Notes: generated by a model from the sequence alone, not told the origin. DNA of 64,000 bases from Capsicum annuum (GCF_002878395.1 NC_061119.1:14743296-14807295); one strand, 5' to 3'; shown: positions 1 through 12,453, counted from the stretch's first letter. Program-made: numbers and translations.

Positions 1-5
1 CAACA

Positions 6-659
6 TTGAAAATGACTACTCAAGCAATTCAAAAAGGTTCAGGAAGTGTGGGAGGAAAAAAGAATGAGGAAGATGTATCTGCTATTGTAGTTGGACAACA
101 GGCACGGGCAAGAGGACCACACCATCGTTACCCACAGGCTCAAACCCAAGTTTATTCCCAAGCTCCACAAAATCTTTCCCGAAATCCATTACACTCTATT
201 TTCCCGCCTCCATATCCAATATACAATGCACAACCCTATGGTCAATTCCCTTCTTACCCATACTGGCGTGTACCAACTCTTCAGAGTCATCCTCAAACTC
301 CACAAACATACCAAAGCCCTTCTAGGCTAGATTTTTAGTCCAAGCCAAACAATGAAATGAGGTAGAAGTCGAGGGATAGCTTTACACCAATTGGAGAGTC
401 GTATGCAAGTTTATTCCAGAGATTGGTACAGTAGGGCATGATCACTCTTCTCCTTGGGTATACTCCTGACCCACATTCAAGAAGTTTTAATCCTAATGTA
501 CGATGTGCATATCATTCCGATGTTCAGGGTCACAGTATTGAAGATTGTCGTGTTTCAAAAATAGAAATTGAAAAGATAATTCAAGATAAATCAATCATGG
601 TGCAGAACATTGACAGTGAGGAAAGCTCTAGTAATACTGATATGCAAACTAGTGGCTAA
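6..659 (+). pseudogene. gag C-terminal remnant (Ogre/Tat-type)
   Basis: The reading frame runs from a Gln/Pro/Tyr-rich linker (PPPYPIYNAQPYGQFPSYP) through in-frame stops near 338 and 370 to a segment containing FTPIGESYASLFQRL and then a second open stretch at 438-659 with a Cys/His motif (CAYHSDVQGHSIEDC). These are hallmarks of the gag polyprotein found in many nightshade Ogre-like elements. The normal job is capsid formation and RNA packaging. Several stop codons and the missing N-terminal half (outside the window) make this non-functional here. Equivalent remnants lie at 29540-30345 and 42610-44147 on the minus strand. Confidence 0.8.
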
Positions 660-1652
660 GATGTCAGGCTGAGCAATTGAGAAGTCACCCCTCTCCTTAC
701 TAGGATGAGGTCTGATAGCGTGTTTTATTTTATTTTCTGTTGTCCAAATTATTTTAGGATTATAGTTTGGGATCTATCTTGTTTTTCCCTTTTGTCGTTT
801 ATGTTCAAACCCTTCTATCTTTTGTTTCAACTAAATAAAGTGTCCCATTTTTCTTTGTGTTTTAAATGTGTGTTGTTTGTTTGTTTCCTTTACATAGTAC
901 ATTTTATGTTGACTCTAGTGATATGACATGCTAGTGAAATTTTCAACCAGATCATAAAATTCAGTTTAAGCATAAACATTGAATCAGAGGGTTAAAGTTA
1001 GAAAAAGAGAGCTCTGAGAAAATAGGTAAAGTGCTGAGACATTTGGTGACAAGTTCAAGCCTTCCTTGAAAATTAAGGCAATTATTTTAAGAATCACAAG
1101 AATAAATTAGTCATCAATTGAAAAAACATAGCTCAATTAAGTCAAATAGCGGATGTGTGATCCCGAGGAACAGAGAAATCAGCTCTACGAAAGCATAGGT
1201 CAGTCGATGTGAGGAATGTGTAACACAGGTGGAGTTGTATGTTTGATAAGCCCAAAAGAAGTAGTGGCCCACATGCTCAGTTAAAGTTAGTATTGTGAAT
1301 GTGTCACAAATGATCTTCATCTTTCACTTTCATATTGCATGATGTTTACTAATATTTTCAAGGATTGATATGACGAAGATATTTCATTCTGCTATCCATA
1401 TATTGTGTCATCCTTTGTGTACCCCATTTGAGTCTTAGTGTTATTTTCTTTCATACACCTCTTTTGGAATCAAGATAGAGTCAGCAAAGCTCAAAAGAAA
1501 AGTGTCGACCAAAAAATAGTGTCAAAAAATCAAATGTGACCAAAAAGAAAGAAAAGAAAAGAATGTCAAGAAAAATAGAGTCAAAAAAAAAGAGTCAATA
1601 AAGGAGAAAAACAAAGAAACCAGAACCAAGCAAAGGAACAAGCTGTCGGAAC

Positions 1653-1722
1653 TACGTGTGACCTAATTCTCCTCTTTCGGGGGTGAGATACGTAGGTTGT
1701 CCTACTCTAGGCTCGATCCAAC
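1653..1722 (+). other. Dispersed ~60-nt hairpin-forming motif, copy in element 1
   Basis: Contains GAACTACG, then CTGATTCTCC-like sequence, a TTCG-containing loop, GGGGGTGAGA and TACGTAGG. CTACGT and ACGTAG can pair as an outer stem, and TCTCCTCT with GGGGTGAGA can form an inner stem around a TTCG loop. The same block occurs three times in each of the other two family copies. In this copy only the 3' UTR instance is inside the window. Function is unknown. Confidence 0.7.
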
Positions 1723-1959
1723 CAAATAAATAATTTAGAGTTGGCCAGTCAAAAGGAACTGGGGCATTAGTTAATCCTCATTGTTTGAGTCGATTCCAAA
1801 AGTTGTAAGTCCTACCCTACTTTAAGTGTCGTTTGAACCCCATTCCATCCTTTCTTTCTAACCCTATCCAAAAGTCAAGTTACAACCAAAGAAAGACCTT
1901 CAGATTAATCTTTGAAGATGTTAAGGTTAAGCATGCAAGGTATATGATGATGCACTTGG

Positions 1960-2265
1960 GAACGACTTGCCTTCCTTAGCATAAGAAATTAGGAGAGAAA
2001 TAAAAATAAGAGTCTTATTGGTGAAAACTCTCACGGGCACCGTAAGACGATGGTAAGTTGAGAGAGATAAAAATGAGAGAGTCTTATCGGTGAAAACTCC
2101 CATGGGCACCATAAGGCGACTGTGAGTCAAGGGAAATGAAGATAAGAAAGTCTCATTAGTGAAAAACCTTTACAGACACCATAAGGCAATAGTGAGCTGA
2201 GGAAAAAAAATGAGAGAAGCTTGTTGGCGAAAACGCTTCAAGGCGCCACTAGCCGAATGGGATCT
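1960..2265 (+). repeat. Short tandem repeat (~70 bp) in 3' UTR of element 1
   Basis: About four imperfect units carry the wording AGTCTTATCGGTGAAAACTC followed by a CACCATAAGGCGA-like segment. The same units, reverse-complemented, occur at 27880-28195 and 41140-41310 in the two other copies, so this repeat is an old part of the family. Confidence 0.75.
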
Positions 2266-3154
2266 TAAATACAATTGACCTAAGGAAGCAACTTAGTTTC
2301 AAGGCCATTAACTCAATAACAATGGGTGGAAAGTTTGGATGAAAAGATCAAACTGCTTAATCCAAAATGCATGGCATAATCATTAGTGTTAACTATCATT
2401 TTTAGATGAATTTTTTGTTTCTTTGTTTCAAAAGGGGTCATTCATTGTCTTTTTTTTTCTTCTCTTTATTTTTATTTTATCTTTCTTGAGTCAGTTATCC
2501 ACACAAAAATTGTCATTCTTTTTTTTTATTTCTTATCTTTGAGTCAAGTCCGTGTCAAAACAAGTGAGAAAAGATTTCAAAACTGGCTACCAGCTTCTTT
2601 AATTACACAAAGCAAGACAAAAGAGCCAGAACATACAAAAGACATGATTGTGAGCCAAAATAAGGCATACAGAAAGTTCTGTCAATAAACAAGTCTGGGC
2701 ACTCATGGAAATACCAAAGTTCAAAGGGTTTATCTGAAGAGCATGACAAAGAAAAGATACTGTATTTGTTTCAAAGTCACTCTTAATAATCTGAGTTTGG
2801 GTCAATGATGCATCAAGTCAATGATATATGTAATGGTTGGAAGCAAGGTTAAATGTGATGACGGCAAGAGCATTTGCCACGAAAGCCAAAGCCACAAACC
2901 TGCCTCCATGTTTTTAAACTCACAACTTTTCTTTGCATGAAACAGGAACACATATCACCTTCAAATCAAGGATTTCAAAGCCTAAACATCAAGGGCCCCG
3001 ATTTCTCGCTTTTACAGATGTAGGAAGCAATGTTGCTGCACAGGTTTGATAATTAAATTATAGTAAAAATTCATCATCTTATATCCCTCGGAGACACACT
3101 TTCCTGTCCAGGGATTTTAGTTTTTATTTGCTTGGTGACACACTTCTTAAATTG

Positions 3155-4390
3155 AACCTTCACTCCTAGAAGACGTACCTTCTAGTCGAGTCATTCCCTT
3201 TGACTCTTAGAAGACGTACCTTTTAGTCGAGTCATCCCCCTTAATTCCTATAAGACGTACCTTTTATTCGAGTCATTCTCCTTGATTCCTATAAGACGTA
3301 CCTTTTAGTCGAGTCATTTCCTTTGATTCCTATAAGACGTACCTTTTAGTTGAGTCATTCCCTTTAATTCCTAGAAGACGTACCTTTTAGTTGAGTCATC
3401 CCCCTTGATTCCTATAAAACTTAACTTTTAATCGAGTCATCCCCCTTGATTCCTATAAGACATACCTTTTAGTCGAGTCATTTCCTTTGATTCCTATAAG
3501 ACGTACCTTTTAGTCGAGTCATTCCCTTTGATTCCTATAAGACGTACCTTTTAGTCGAGTCATCCCCCTTGATTCCGATAAGACGTACCTTTTAGTCGAG
3601 TCATCTCCCTTGATTCCTATAAGACGTACCTTTAAGTCGAGTCATCCCCATTGATTCCTATAAGACGTACCTTTTAGTCGAGTCATCCCCCTTGATTCCT
3701 ATAAGACGTACCTTTTAGTCGAGTCATCCCCTTTGATTCCTATAAGATGCACCTTTTAGTCGAATTATCCCCCTAGATTCCTAGAAGACGTACCTTTTAG
3801 TCGAGTCATCTCCCTTGATTCCTATAAGACGTACCTTTTAGTCAACTCCCTTGATTTCTAAAGACGTACCTTTTAGTCGAGTCATCTTCTTTGAATCCTA
3901 TAAGATGTATCTTTTAGTTGAGTCATTCCCTTTGACCCATAGAAGAAGTACCTTTTAGTCGAGTCATATCCCTTGATTCCTGTAAGACATACCTTTTAGT
4001 CGAGTCATTTCCCTTGACCTCTAGAAGTCGTACCTTTTAGGCAAGTCATTTTCTTTGATTCCTATAAGATGTACCTTTTAGTCGAGTCATTCCCTTTGAT
4101 TCCTATAAGATGTACCTTTTATCTGACTCATTCCCTTAGATTAATATAAGACGTACCTTTTAGTCGAGTCATTCTCTTTGGCCCCTTGAAGACGTACCTT
4201 TTAGTCGAGTCATTCCCTTTGATTCCTATAAGACGTACCTTTTAGTCGAGTCATCACCCTTGATTCCTATAAGATGCACCTTTTAGTCGAGTCATCACCC
4301 TTGATTCCTATTAGACGTACCTTTTACTCAAATCATCCCTTGATTCCTATAAGATGTACCTTTAGTCGAGTCATTCTCCTTGATTCCCAT
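3155..4390 (+). repeat. 41-bp tandem array in the 3' UTR of element 1 (~30 copies)
   Basis: The monomer contains CCTATAAGACGTACC and TTTTAGTCGAGTCAT and repeats every 41 bases with point changes and a few short deletions. It lies about 0.7 kb upstream of the polypurine tract. The same monomer, on the minus strand, forms the array at 39295-40131 in copy 3. Copy 2 has an unrelated 37-bp monomer at the equivalent place. Arrays in 3' UTRs of Ogre/Tat elements are known seeds of satellite DNA. Confidence 0.95.
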
Positions 4391-4529
4391 GATGTGACTT
4401 GCACAAAAGTCCTTTGATAATAAACTAAGGCAAATTTAGTTCTTATGTTTGGAACTTCACTTTTCTAGCAAATGAAATTTCTTTATAATAATCTTTGTTA
4501 GGGATAATTTTCTTTTTAGTTTTGATGTG

Positions 4530-4740
4530 ATTTCAGGAGCCCTCCTGAAGAGCAGGACGAATAAATGAAAAGTCAAGCAACAAGGTGAAGAAATTGAAAG
4601 TCAACAAATTGAAAAATAGCAAGTCAGGAACCCGCCTAAAGAATAGGGTGAAGAAACTGAAAACCAAGCAATAAGTGAAGAAATTATGAGTCAGGAGCCC
4701 GCCTGAAGAATAGGGTGATGAAACTCAAGTCAAAAGTCCA
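4530..4740 (+). repeat. Imperfect ~70-bp repeat near the 3' LTR of element 1
   Basis: Three degenerate units carry the wording CAGGAGCCCGCCTGAAGAATAG followed by GGTGAAGAAATTGAAAG. The homologous block is expanded to about six units at 38839-39255 in copy 3 and is present as a few units at 25930-26095 in copy 2. Confidence 0.75.
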
Positions 4741-5055
4741 AAAGAAGCTGCGTAGATAGGATTTTGTAATTTTATTTATGTTTTTAACTTGTAATTTTCA
4801 TTTTTGATGTAATGATAGAGCCGCGGATTGGAACCTCGATGGAACCTCATTTGACTCTCCAATTGGGTATAGTCCTCTCCTTCCAACCCTTTGAGATATC
4901 TGTCAATTGATTCCTTCATAACTTGGGTAGGTAGGACGTCCCAAGTCAAGACCCGGTTGCTCTTTTTCCTTCTGTTTCTTTCCTTGAATAATGGTCGAGT
5001 CAAAATTTGGTCTCGTTGTCTACTTCTTTGTCTGAAAACACTTCGTGTTTACATT

Positions 5056-5069
5056 CAAAGGGGGCATGA
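5056..5069 (+). other. Polypurine tract, element 1
   Basis: A purine run AAAGGGGGCATGA ends immediately before the TGTAGACACC start of the LTR, where plus-strand DNA priming is expected. The same tract precedes the LTR in the minus-strand copies at 25452-25466 and 38500-38515. Confidence 0.85.
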
Positions 5070-7001
5070 TGTAGACACCTAATTTTGTCCCTCTCCGAAA
5101 GCATTTTTACCATTTTTATCCCCGTCTTACGGTGTGTCCACACCGATTTGATTATATCCCACAAAAAATACAAAAATAACAATCCTTGACAAATTTTATC
5201 TTGTTCTAATCCTATCCTAACAACCTCTCTAATTAAAAGCGGACACCTCATCACACCCTACCCCTTCTAACCTACCCCACCCCCTAGGCTGCCCCCTCCC
5301 CCACTCACGTAGATTCCCTTTTCTTAACCAATTTAGAAAAGTCAAAAAATGAGGGGGGACCATACGCCATACACACTTACACAATACAAAATACTCACAC
5401 AGAAAAACCTCTCCAAAAAAAACTTCACTCACAAAAAATTCATACCCACACACTAACAAAATATAGAGAGGGGATTCTCATTCACGGGAAGGGGGATTCA
5501 ATAATCTTTCCCTTTCTTCTTCTTGGTATTACACACAGAATCACACACCCTCTCACGATGATACACACATTCACATACACTCTATTGAAGCTTACACGCA
5601 CCCACATAGATCGGAGAGAGATCGGAGAAAGATCGAAGGTAGGGAGAGAGGAGAGAAATGAGTAGAGAAACTAGCTAGAGAGAGGTGCGTCGAGAGAGAA
5701 AAGAGAAATGACGAACAGTTTTTCCGAAAAAGTCTCACCGGAATACGTCAAAATCCACCGAATTTCGGCCTAAACTACCATCTCTAATAACAAGCACCAA
5801 GTCCCGCGACCCAATTCGGCTCAACCCCATCGGGTTCGTCATTGTTGAGACTTGTCGGAGCTCCATTTAAAGCCGTAACAGTCCATCCCTATGACCACAA
5901 CGTCGTTTACCGATGAAACTCCTAACCCCATTGACGTGATTAAGTTTCGATTTGAGGTTCCGATGCGGACTCTATCCCTTTTGATGTAAGAATACTTATT
6001 TGAAAGTGGAATCGAGGTCTAATTCTATCTCTTTTCATTTTTATTTCATTATATGTGATTGATGTTATGATTGTGGGTTGATTATTATGTTTAGTTCCCC
6101 TTTTTTGTGAATATTTGGTGATTGAATAGACTATCATCGTGGAACTTTGATGTTGATATAGGTGAATAATTATTTTAACGTGAAAATTTGTGGATTAAAA
6201 AGAAATTTGGGGTAGGGTGAATCTTGATAAAGAATTTGTTTTAATTTTGCTACGTTGATGATGCTGGATGTGATAGAATTACGATAAATCGACAGTTGGT
6301 AGGCAAATGGTAATCCGGGTAGGCAAGTTTAGGAATTGTGGATTGATGGAATGTTTGAAATATGTGTAGAGTGGTTTTGTTTACCGCATTTAGATCAATT
6401 GTATTCATTTAGCCGGGGAATGCCCCGAGGCCATTTGTATTTATTCACCGGGGAATGCCCCGACGTATTATGTTGGTGGAAGACGTTCGTGATGAACGCC
6501 CGAGGCATCGGGTAAAGCACGGGAGCATAGTTAGGATTAGTGTAGGTTAGATAGGATTTATTTTTGCATTTTTATTTATTTTGGACTGTATAACTCGGAC
6601 TGAACTCTAAATTTTGGATTGTTTTGTTTTGGTCTGCTTGATTGATTGTTGTGCATGCTTTGTGTGGTTTATACATTCGTAGTGTTAAATTAGCCGATAT
6701 TGCTCCACCAAGCGACCGTGGTCAAACCACGGGATCGACGGGTGCCTAACACCTTCCCCTCGGTCAACAGAATTTCTTAGCCGGAATCTCTGTTCGCGAA
6801 CCAGTTTAAAGAGTCAAATGGTTTTAAAAAGGATTTTCCAATGGTGACTTGGCACACCAGATTATGCCAAGTAGCGACTCTGAGTTTTGAATGTAAAAGG
6901 TCCTTTTCGAAACAAATTATCTTCGTTTTGTCACTTTAATAATAAAAACTCTTTCGAAGTTAAAATTGAAATCTTTTCGGAGTGAAAAAAAGGGTGTGAC
7001 A
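5070..7001 (+). repeat. 3' LTR of element 1 (1.93 kb)
   Basis: Starts TGTAGACACCT and ends GGGTGTGACA, so it has the TG...CA ends of an LTR. The last ~350 bases (GGTGCCTAACACCTTCCC, CTTGGCACACC and following) are conserved in all LTR copies in the window. The first half differs more from the other copies, which suggests a different subfamily. Translated frames in it show nothing coding. Confidence 0.9.
6414..6512 (+). promoter_or_regulatory. Cluster of short hairpins inside the LTR
   Basis: Two copies of CGGGGAATGCCCCG (6414-6427 and 6449-6462), each a 5-bp stem with a 4-nt loop, stand 35 bp apart, followed by a third inverted repeat CCCGAGGCATCGGG at 6499-6512. The pair is kept, sometimes with changes, in every LTR of this family: near 24181-24245, 32571-32625, 37030-37090, 46288-46340 and 47445-47495. 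They would be present in LTR transcripts if this part is transcribed. Function is unknown. Confidence 0.65.
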
Positions 7002-7745
7002 CCTGCAAATCGATATACTTCACAAACCAGAACACAAATATTTATCCTGATTCGGAACACCAATGTGGTGCCTACTTTCAGTCTCCTTGGGTTTCAAAGT
7101 TTTCCTATATATTTTTAAAGTGGAGCCCGAGTATAATGGCGGTAAACAAGTTCTAAAAACTTATTTTGTTTTTCAGATCTTGTGACACAACTTCAGTTTG
7201 TATTACAAAGTTGACTCGATCTTATTCTTGTATAACTATTATAAACTAAGGAGTACAAACCTTCGTGAGTCTAAGATTGAGACACTCTAAGATTCTCTCT
7301 TAAGTTGCGTGTCTGCTTCAACCTTCAGTCTTCTTCTTTTATATTCTTCAGCTGCTTTAGCTTCTATTCTTCGTAAGGAAATCCAAGAGATTTCTTCTCA
7401 ATCAAGAATTTGAAAATGATTCCTTGATTGAGGGATTGCACCATAAAGTATGTCCATAGGTGGTGCATATCATATACGTCCATGTAGAGGGTGTGATCCT
7501 CTTTCCTTTTGCTTTTGTCTTAATTGATTCGTTTTCCATAAATCTAGGAAGTCCATGATCTCTGTGATTTATACTGTTTCAATCTTGGTGCTGGCTTTCT
7601 TGTGACTAAATCCTTGCTTCCGTTCTTGGATCCTCTAATTGATTCCTCAAAGATCTTGATCTTCTATATCTTCGGTATATCCTGCAAGATATTTGTTTAT
7701 TAGTTTGTCTTTATTAAAACATATAGTGAGGATATGGGGCTAACA
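7002..7745 (-). repeat. LTR fragment of an unrelated (probably Ty1/copia) element
   Basis: Read on the minus strand the segment starts TGTTAGCCCCATATCCTC at 7745, a typical LTR start, and runs until it meets the end of element 1. No coding region follows. The other end is not defined: a TG occurs close to 7004, so this could be a nearly complete solo LTR or a truncated one. It abuts the F-box/LRR pseudogene and cuts off its 3' end. Confidence 0.55.
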
Positions 7746-9031
7746 GAAAATACGTTGAGTCTCCTAGGATAACAACTCCCTAGTAAAGCATCCACAAAAC
7801 TTCGGGATGGCCTTACATCGTCTTCAGATGATCCCATATATACGTCTAAAACAACAACTTGGCGGATAGCAAACCTATGGCGAAATTGAAAACTGCAATG
7901 TTGATCTCATTGCATTCGTCGAAATAAAGGGAGACATGAGACCAAGAGGTCAAGTTCGATAAGAATTTCCTCAATTTCCAAAACCATGCAGCACTAATTA
8001 TATCATCTTCTTGACATATAATATCTGCTTGTGAGTTCTTCAATTGACCTGACTCGTTTGTAATTTTAACCTCAGTAGTTCCCATATACTGAAGTGATAC
8101 CAAATTTGAAGAATCAATATCCCCTATGTTCCACAATGCTGAATCCTCAAGACCTCTAGAGATTGAGTGGCGCAAATGTTAAGTCTTTCATTCAACTCTC
8201 CACGAACATATTCTAATTTCAATCTTTCAAGGACTTGGTATGTAGAAAAAAGGTTGGTTAGTTCTAAAGATTTCAGAGCATGACTCCCGAAATAGTCTAG
8301 AGTTGGTTATTGGATTTTAACACTCGAATTCTGAGCATTAAATCTTGCTGAAATATCAACCGACTTGATGTTTTGAAGATTCCTCAGTTCAGTCTTTATC
8401 AATAAACAACAACTCACGATTCTTAAATCTGACAATCAAGGGACATCAATTTAAAAGAGTTTGAAGCAAATTGTCGTCTAAACAAACATAATGCAGAGAA
8501 AGCTTTCTCAAAGAATGATAGTTCACCAGTTGACTAGTACTAGTAAATAATAAACGATTAATTAAATCACAATGCCTCAAGACCAATTCTCTTAAAGATT
8601 TCAATGCCAAGAATTTGGAAATAGGGAAGAGAGTATGAGGGGGCATCAACCTTACAGACCAGATCTTTTACATCTTTCTGAAGAGCAATATCAAGCCACT
8701 TTTTCATACGAGGAAAAGCAAGAACTTGATGAAATTGAAAAGCGTAAAGTTCTCTATAGGAGTTTTTCTTTCCCTATATCTCTCCATGACTTCATCCACT
8801 TTTTCTATTATCATTGCCTTTACCATACTCAAATTTGAACTCCAAATTGGGATAAGTGAGCCATGCTTGTAGCCATGTTTTGGACAAAAGGCTTGATTTG
8901 GTTGCTTCTTTATAACTAAGGTAGGAGAATATTTTGTGAATGAGGCATTCAGGCAAATCGTCACCACCACACATATTGGGAGCTTTAGTACATCGAGCTG
9001 CCGACATGGTGGGAGCTGCTAGCCATTGCAC
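7746..9031 (-). pseudogene. F-box/LRR-repeat protein pseudogene, 3' end cut by an LTR
   Basis: The N-terminus (9031-8792) holds an F-box: DLPECLIHKIFSYLSYKEA followed by SSLLSKTWLQAW and LEF. F-box proteins of this plant family pair with SKP1 in SCF ubiquitin ligases, and their leucine-rich repeats bind the target. The frame then shifts to VDEVMERYRERKTPIENF (from about 8880), shifts again to WLDIALQKDVKDLVCKV (about 8690-8645), and continues as leucine-rich stretches (LKSLRELVLRHC, YHSLRKLSLHYVCLDDNLLQ). The last recognisable piece, FVDALLGSCYPRRLNVFS, ends near 7748, directly at an LTR. At least three frameshifts and the missing C-terminus make it a pseudogene. The parent paralogue is not in the window. 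Confidence 0.85.
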
Positions 9032-10127
9032 AAATATCGTGTAGAGGGGTGAATTTATACAATGTGCATTTTGTAATCACATTCCAATAAGGAGACAACT
9101 AGACCAAACCAATCGGTTCGCCTCTATAAAATTAAGAAAATTGTAGATTTTAAACTTAGTTTTCTGGTTTTATGTTCCTACAAATTTTATTGATTTTGGA
9201 TGGATTTATTACGTATTAGGAAAATTAATATTTTGTGAGAAATTAACCTAATTTATTTCGACTTTGATTACAACATAATTTGTGAGAAATTAACCTAATT
9301 TATTTGTACTTTGATATTTATTTAGTTCATGTCTAAGTAGGTTTTATATTCAAGTTTACATAGAAATAGGTTTTTTAAGTTTATAGTCAAAGTAGGTTTT
9401 GCAAGACAAGCTATATTGGAATTAAGAGAACGACTTGTATTATAAGTTTAAAAGTCTTGTAGTCTATGTCTATGAAGTTTATCTCAAATCATAGAGTTAC
9501 AGATATATCTATAGGTATATCACAACTATTACAAATATATCTATAGGTATATCACAACTAATAACACAACTCTGTATTGACGCGTCACTACTTGTTTTCT
9601 GTTTCTTTGATTTTAAAATGAAAAATGAATAACGACTAAACGATTTTATAATTTAGGCTTTATTAACCAGCTAATCTACTTCACAACCTTGATCTCCTTT
9701 TCTTTATAATTTTCTATTTTGGCCCAAACATATAAATCTACCCTAATAATGATTTCTTATCATTAAGTATTTGACTTTTCTAATGAGCTAGTATGGTACT
9801 ATTATTATTCCACTAATAGGACCCCAAACATAATTATATAATTGGCTTATGGATCGATCCCAACAATTAATCATATCATGGAAAGTGTAAGCACAAAATT
9901 CATATGATTTCGCTAATTATCTCATCTTTTTTAACAACTTGCTTATAATCAGCTTACATTTCTAGTTATTTCCTGAAACGTTATAAGTTATTTCGTTTTA
10001 TTACATATTTTAGGAGTGGAAGAAAAATAAACAATAACCTTTGTCCTCAAGTGATCTTAGTTTTGTAGTGGGGTGATGTCGTCGTATTATTATCAACAAT
10101 TGACTATTAATTAGCACGTTTTCTAAC
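9032..10127. other. Intergenic DNA with two short tandem duplications
   Basis: AT-rich DNA without coding signal. A ~48-bp unit containing GAGAAATTAACCTAATTTAT is duplicated at about 9232-9330. A ~36-bp unit containing ATATATCTATAGGTATATCAC is duplicated at about 9496-9563. Nothing else is recognised. Confidence 0.6.
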
Positions 10128-10310
10128 CGGGTTTGTGATGCAGTGGTGTGATTGCTCCATCCTTAATCAGAGGTCTCGGGTTCGAGTACTGGGTATGGAG
10201 AAAATTCTGTTGGGAGCGCTACCCCCTTAATGGGCCCTGCAACGTGCGATTCGGATTAATCAGGACTCCAATGTGGATACCAAACACCGGATAGAAAACC
10301 AAAAAAAATA
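10128..10310 (+). mobile_element. tRNA-derived SINE, SolS-like
   Basis: The 5' part resembles a tRNA gene promoter: an A-box-like GATGCAGTGG near 10136 and a clear B box GGTTCGAGTAC at 10179-10189. The body has the run GGGAGCGCTACCCCC, AATGGGCCCTGCAACG and CACCGGATAGAAAACC, which I recognise from nightshade SolS SINEs, and it ends in an A-run at 10300-10308. RNA polymerase III would transcribe such an element, and a LINE would mobilise it. No clear target duplication is visible, so the insertion is old. Confidence 0.8.
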
Positions 10311-11088
10311 CAAAATTTATACCTAATTGCTCCATAGTTCAAACATGTCACTTTCAAGAATTCATTAGACCAAATTTTAATTTAACTAAACATTTTAATT
10401 TTGTATATTCAAGACACTCATACTTCCGGTTAATTGGTCTTATCCCACATGGGAGAAAGGGGAAAAAAATTATTGAGGACAAATAAAAAGGAAGAACAGC
10501 GTCAAATATATCTCAAAACTATTTAAAATAAATTGAACTTATCCTGCATTATGTTTTGGCTCAAAAATAGCCTTATCATTACTTTTTGGCTCAAAAACCC
10601 CACTCAACTAGCAAAGAGATCAAAACATTTTTTTTTAACTAATGATTATTCCAAAACAAGGGGGAAAAAAAATTATTTCTATCTTTTCATTGTCTTTGAA
10701 ACAGCGTTCTCCTAGATGGGAAAAAGTTGGGTGATTTTATATGCTCTAATTGTTACTTTGAATTACTAATTAGGAAAGAACAAAATTGTTAAATCGTTGA
10801 ACATTCTGAATAAACATATCAACCTTTTTTTATAATTTGAACATATATATCCCATCATTCTAATGTAAATGGTGAGATAAATAATTTTAGACTAACTAAT
10901 ACCTTTAACAAATGCAGATACAATAAAAAATAATTTTGAATTTTATCCCAAAAATTATTATTTTTTATCCCTCATGCTACTTGACTTCTATAAGATTAGT
11001 TTGTTAAAACTGTTTTCGACCAACTTTTTATTATAAAATCTCCTATTTACTGAGATTTCAATTTCCAAAACCTCAGTGCGCTTATGTA
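10311..11088. other. Intergenic AT-rich DNA
   Basis: No reading frame with recognisable protein similarity and no clear repeat or RNA gene is visible. The short frame at 10533-10715 is low-complexity and is not called. Confidence 0.5.
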
Positions 11089-11383
11089 AAAGGGTGTTAA
11101 GTGGGCCGGATCAACCCGAAACCGGCCCGTGAGATTTAGTCGGGTTGTGGGCCGGTCCAGATTTCGACCTGGTTAAATGGGTCAGTCCGATTCCAGGCCC
11201 AACAGTAAAAATTTTAAAAACAACCCTGAACTGACTCACTTAATCCAACCCGATCCAACCCACCTAAACCCGGTCAAAATCGGTCAAAAACCAAAAAAAA
11301 AAAAAAATTTCTCCAATATACACTACATATACCCATCTATATACATTTTAAATATGTTAAACAATTTATATACACTATATAAA

Positions 11384-11632
11384 CTCCCTCCGTCCCATTT
11401 TATGTGTCATCATTTCCTTTTTAGTTGTCCCAAAACGAATGTCATGTTTCCTTATTTGGTAAATATTTAAAAACACAATTACACTTTTACCCATATTGGG
11501 CCCACTTAATTAAAAAAAAAATAGTGGCACATTTTTTGATAAAGGACAATTTGGTAAATATTATCAAGTCTTCCCTTATTTCTTAAACTTCGTACCCGGT
11601 CAAATGGCGACACATAAAATGGGACGGGGGAG
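11384..11632. mobile_element. Stowaway MITE (249 bp) nested in the hAT
   Basis: Begins CTCCCTCCGTCCCATTTTAT and ends with the reverse complement ATAAAATGGGACGGGGGAG, the signature inverted repeat of plant Stowaway (Tc1/mariner) MITEs, followed by TA as expected for the target duplication. It has no coding capacity and is mobilised by mariner-type transposases elsewhere. Confidence 0.95.
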
Positions 11633-11689
11633 TATATAGTATATACTATATTAGAATTTAAAAAATATATACACATAATACATTTACAC

Positions 11690-12406
11690 AATTACATATG
11701 TAATCGTGTGTACGACTATACGTTAGTTAAATATATATACTACTCTAAATAAAACATATACTACAAGATATATATACTACAACATAATGATATATATAAC
11801 AATTTATAAAACATATACACATGTATACGTTAAATATATACGTCTATAGAAGATATATACACATATATACATATCATTCAATATATGTACTACTTTAAAT
11901 AAAACATATACTACAATATATATATATATATACTACAATAGTACAATATACACACACACTAAATATATAGTTAATAAAACATATACACATGTATACGTTA
12001 AATATATACTACTTTAGAAAATATACATACATATATACGTACCATTCAATATATACATACTTCTTTAAATAAAATATACTACAATGTATATACTATAATA
12101 TATACACAGACTATATATATAGTTATATACTAATTTATAAAACATATACACATGTATACGTTAAATATATACTACTTTAGATCATATACACACATATATA
12201 CGTACCATTCAATATATTCGTACTACTTTAAATAAAATATACTACAATATATATACTACAATATATACACACACTATATATATAGTTATATATTAATTTC
12301 TAAAACATATACACATGTATACGTTAAATATATATGTCTATAAAAGATATACACACATATATATGTACCATTCAATATATGTAATACTTTAAATAAAACA
12401 CATACT

Positions 12407-12453
<47 letters not shown>

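Larger units (their letters stand above)
1..7001 (+). mobile_element. Ogre/Tat-like non-autonomous LTR retrotransposon, copy 1 (5' part outside window)
   Basis: This is the 3' portion of a long terminal repeat retrotransposon on the plus strand. In order it has a gag C-terminal remnant, about 4.4 kb without any recognisable pol, a 41-bp tandem array, a polypurine tract and a 1.93-kb LTR that begins TG and ends CA. It aligns segment by segment with the two minus-strand copies at 23696-33861 and 36503-48897. Gag style, very long LTRs and tandem repeats in the 3' untranslated region are known traits of the Ogre/Tat branch of Ty3/gypsy; the lineage is my inference. No protease, reverse transcriptase, RNase H or integrase motif is visible, so the copy is non-autonomous. 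The 5' LTR lies left of the window. Confidence 0.85.

Noticed and set aside
705..926. Similar hydrophobic frames at 705-926 (plus) and 42289-42555 (minus)
   Set aside because: They align because the two retroelements are homologous there; stops and indels between copies show no protein-level conservation, so I do not call a second gene.
3155..4390. Regular direct repeats that resemble a CRISPR array
   Set aside because: The units are contiguous without unique spacers, the DNA is plant nuclear, and the array is inside an LTR retrotransposon.
4776..5254. Overlapping frames upstream of and inside the LTR start
   Set aside because: They lie at the polypurine tract/LTR border, show no protein similarity, and are not open in the other copies.
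10128..10200. A tRNA gene
   Set aside because: The A and B boxes are present but no cloverleaf can be drawn, and the downstream body and A-tail are those of a SINE.
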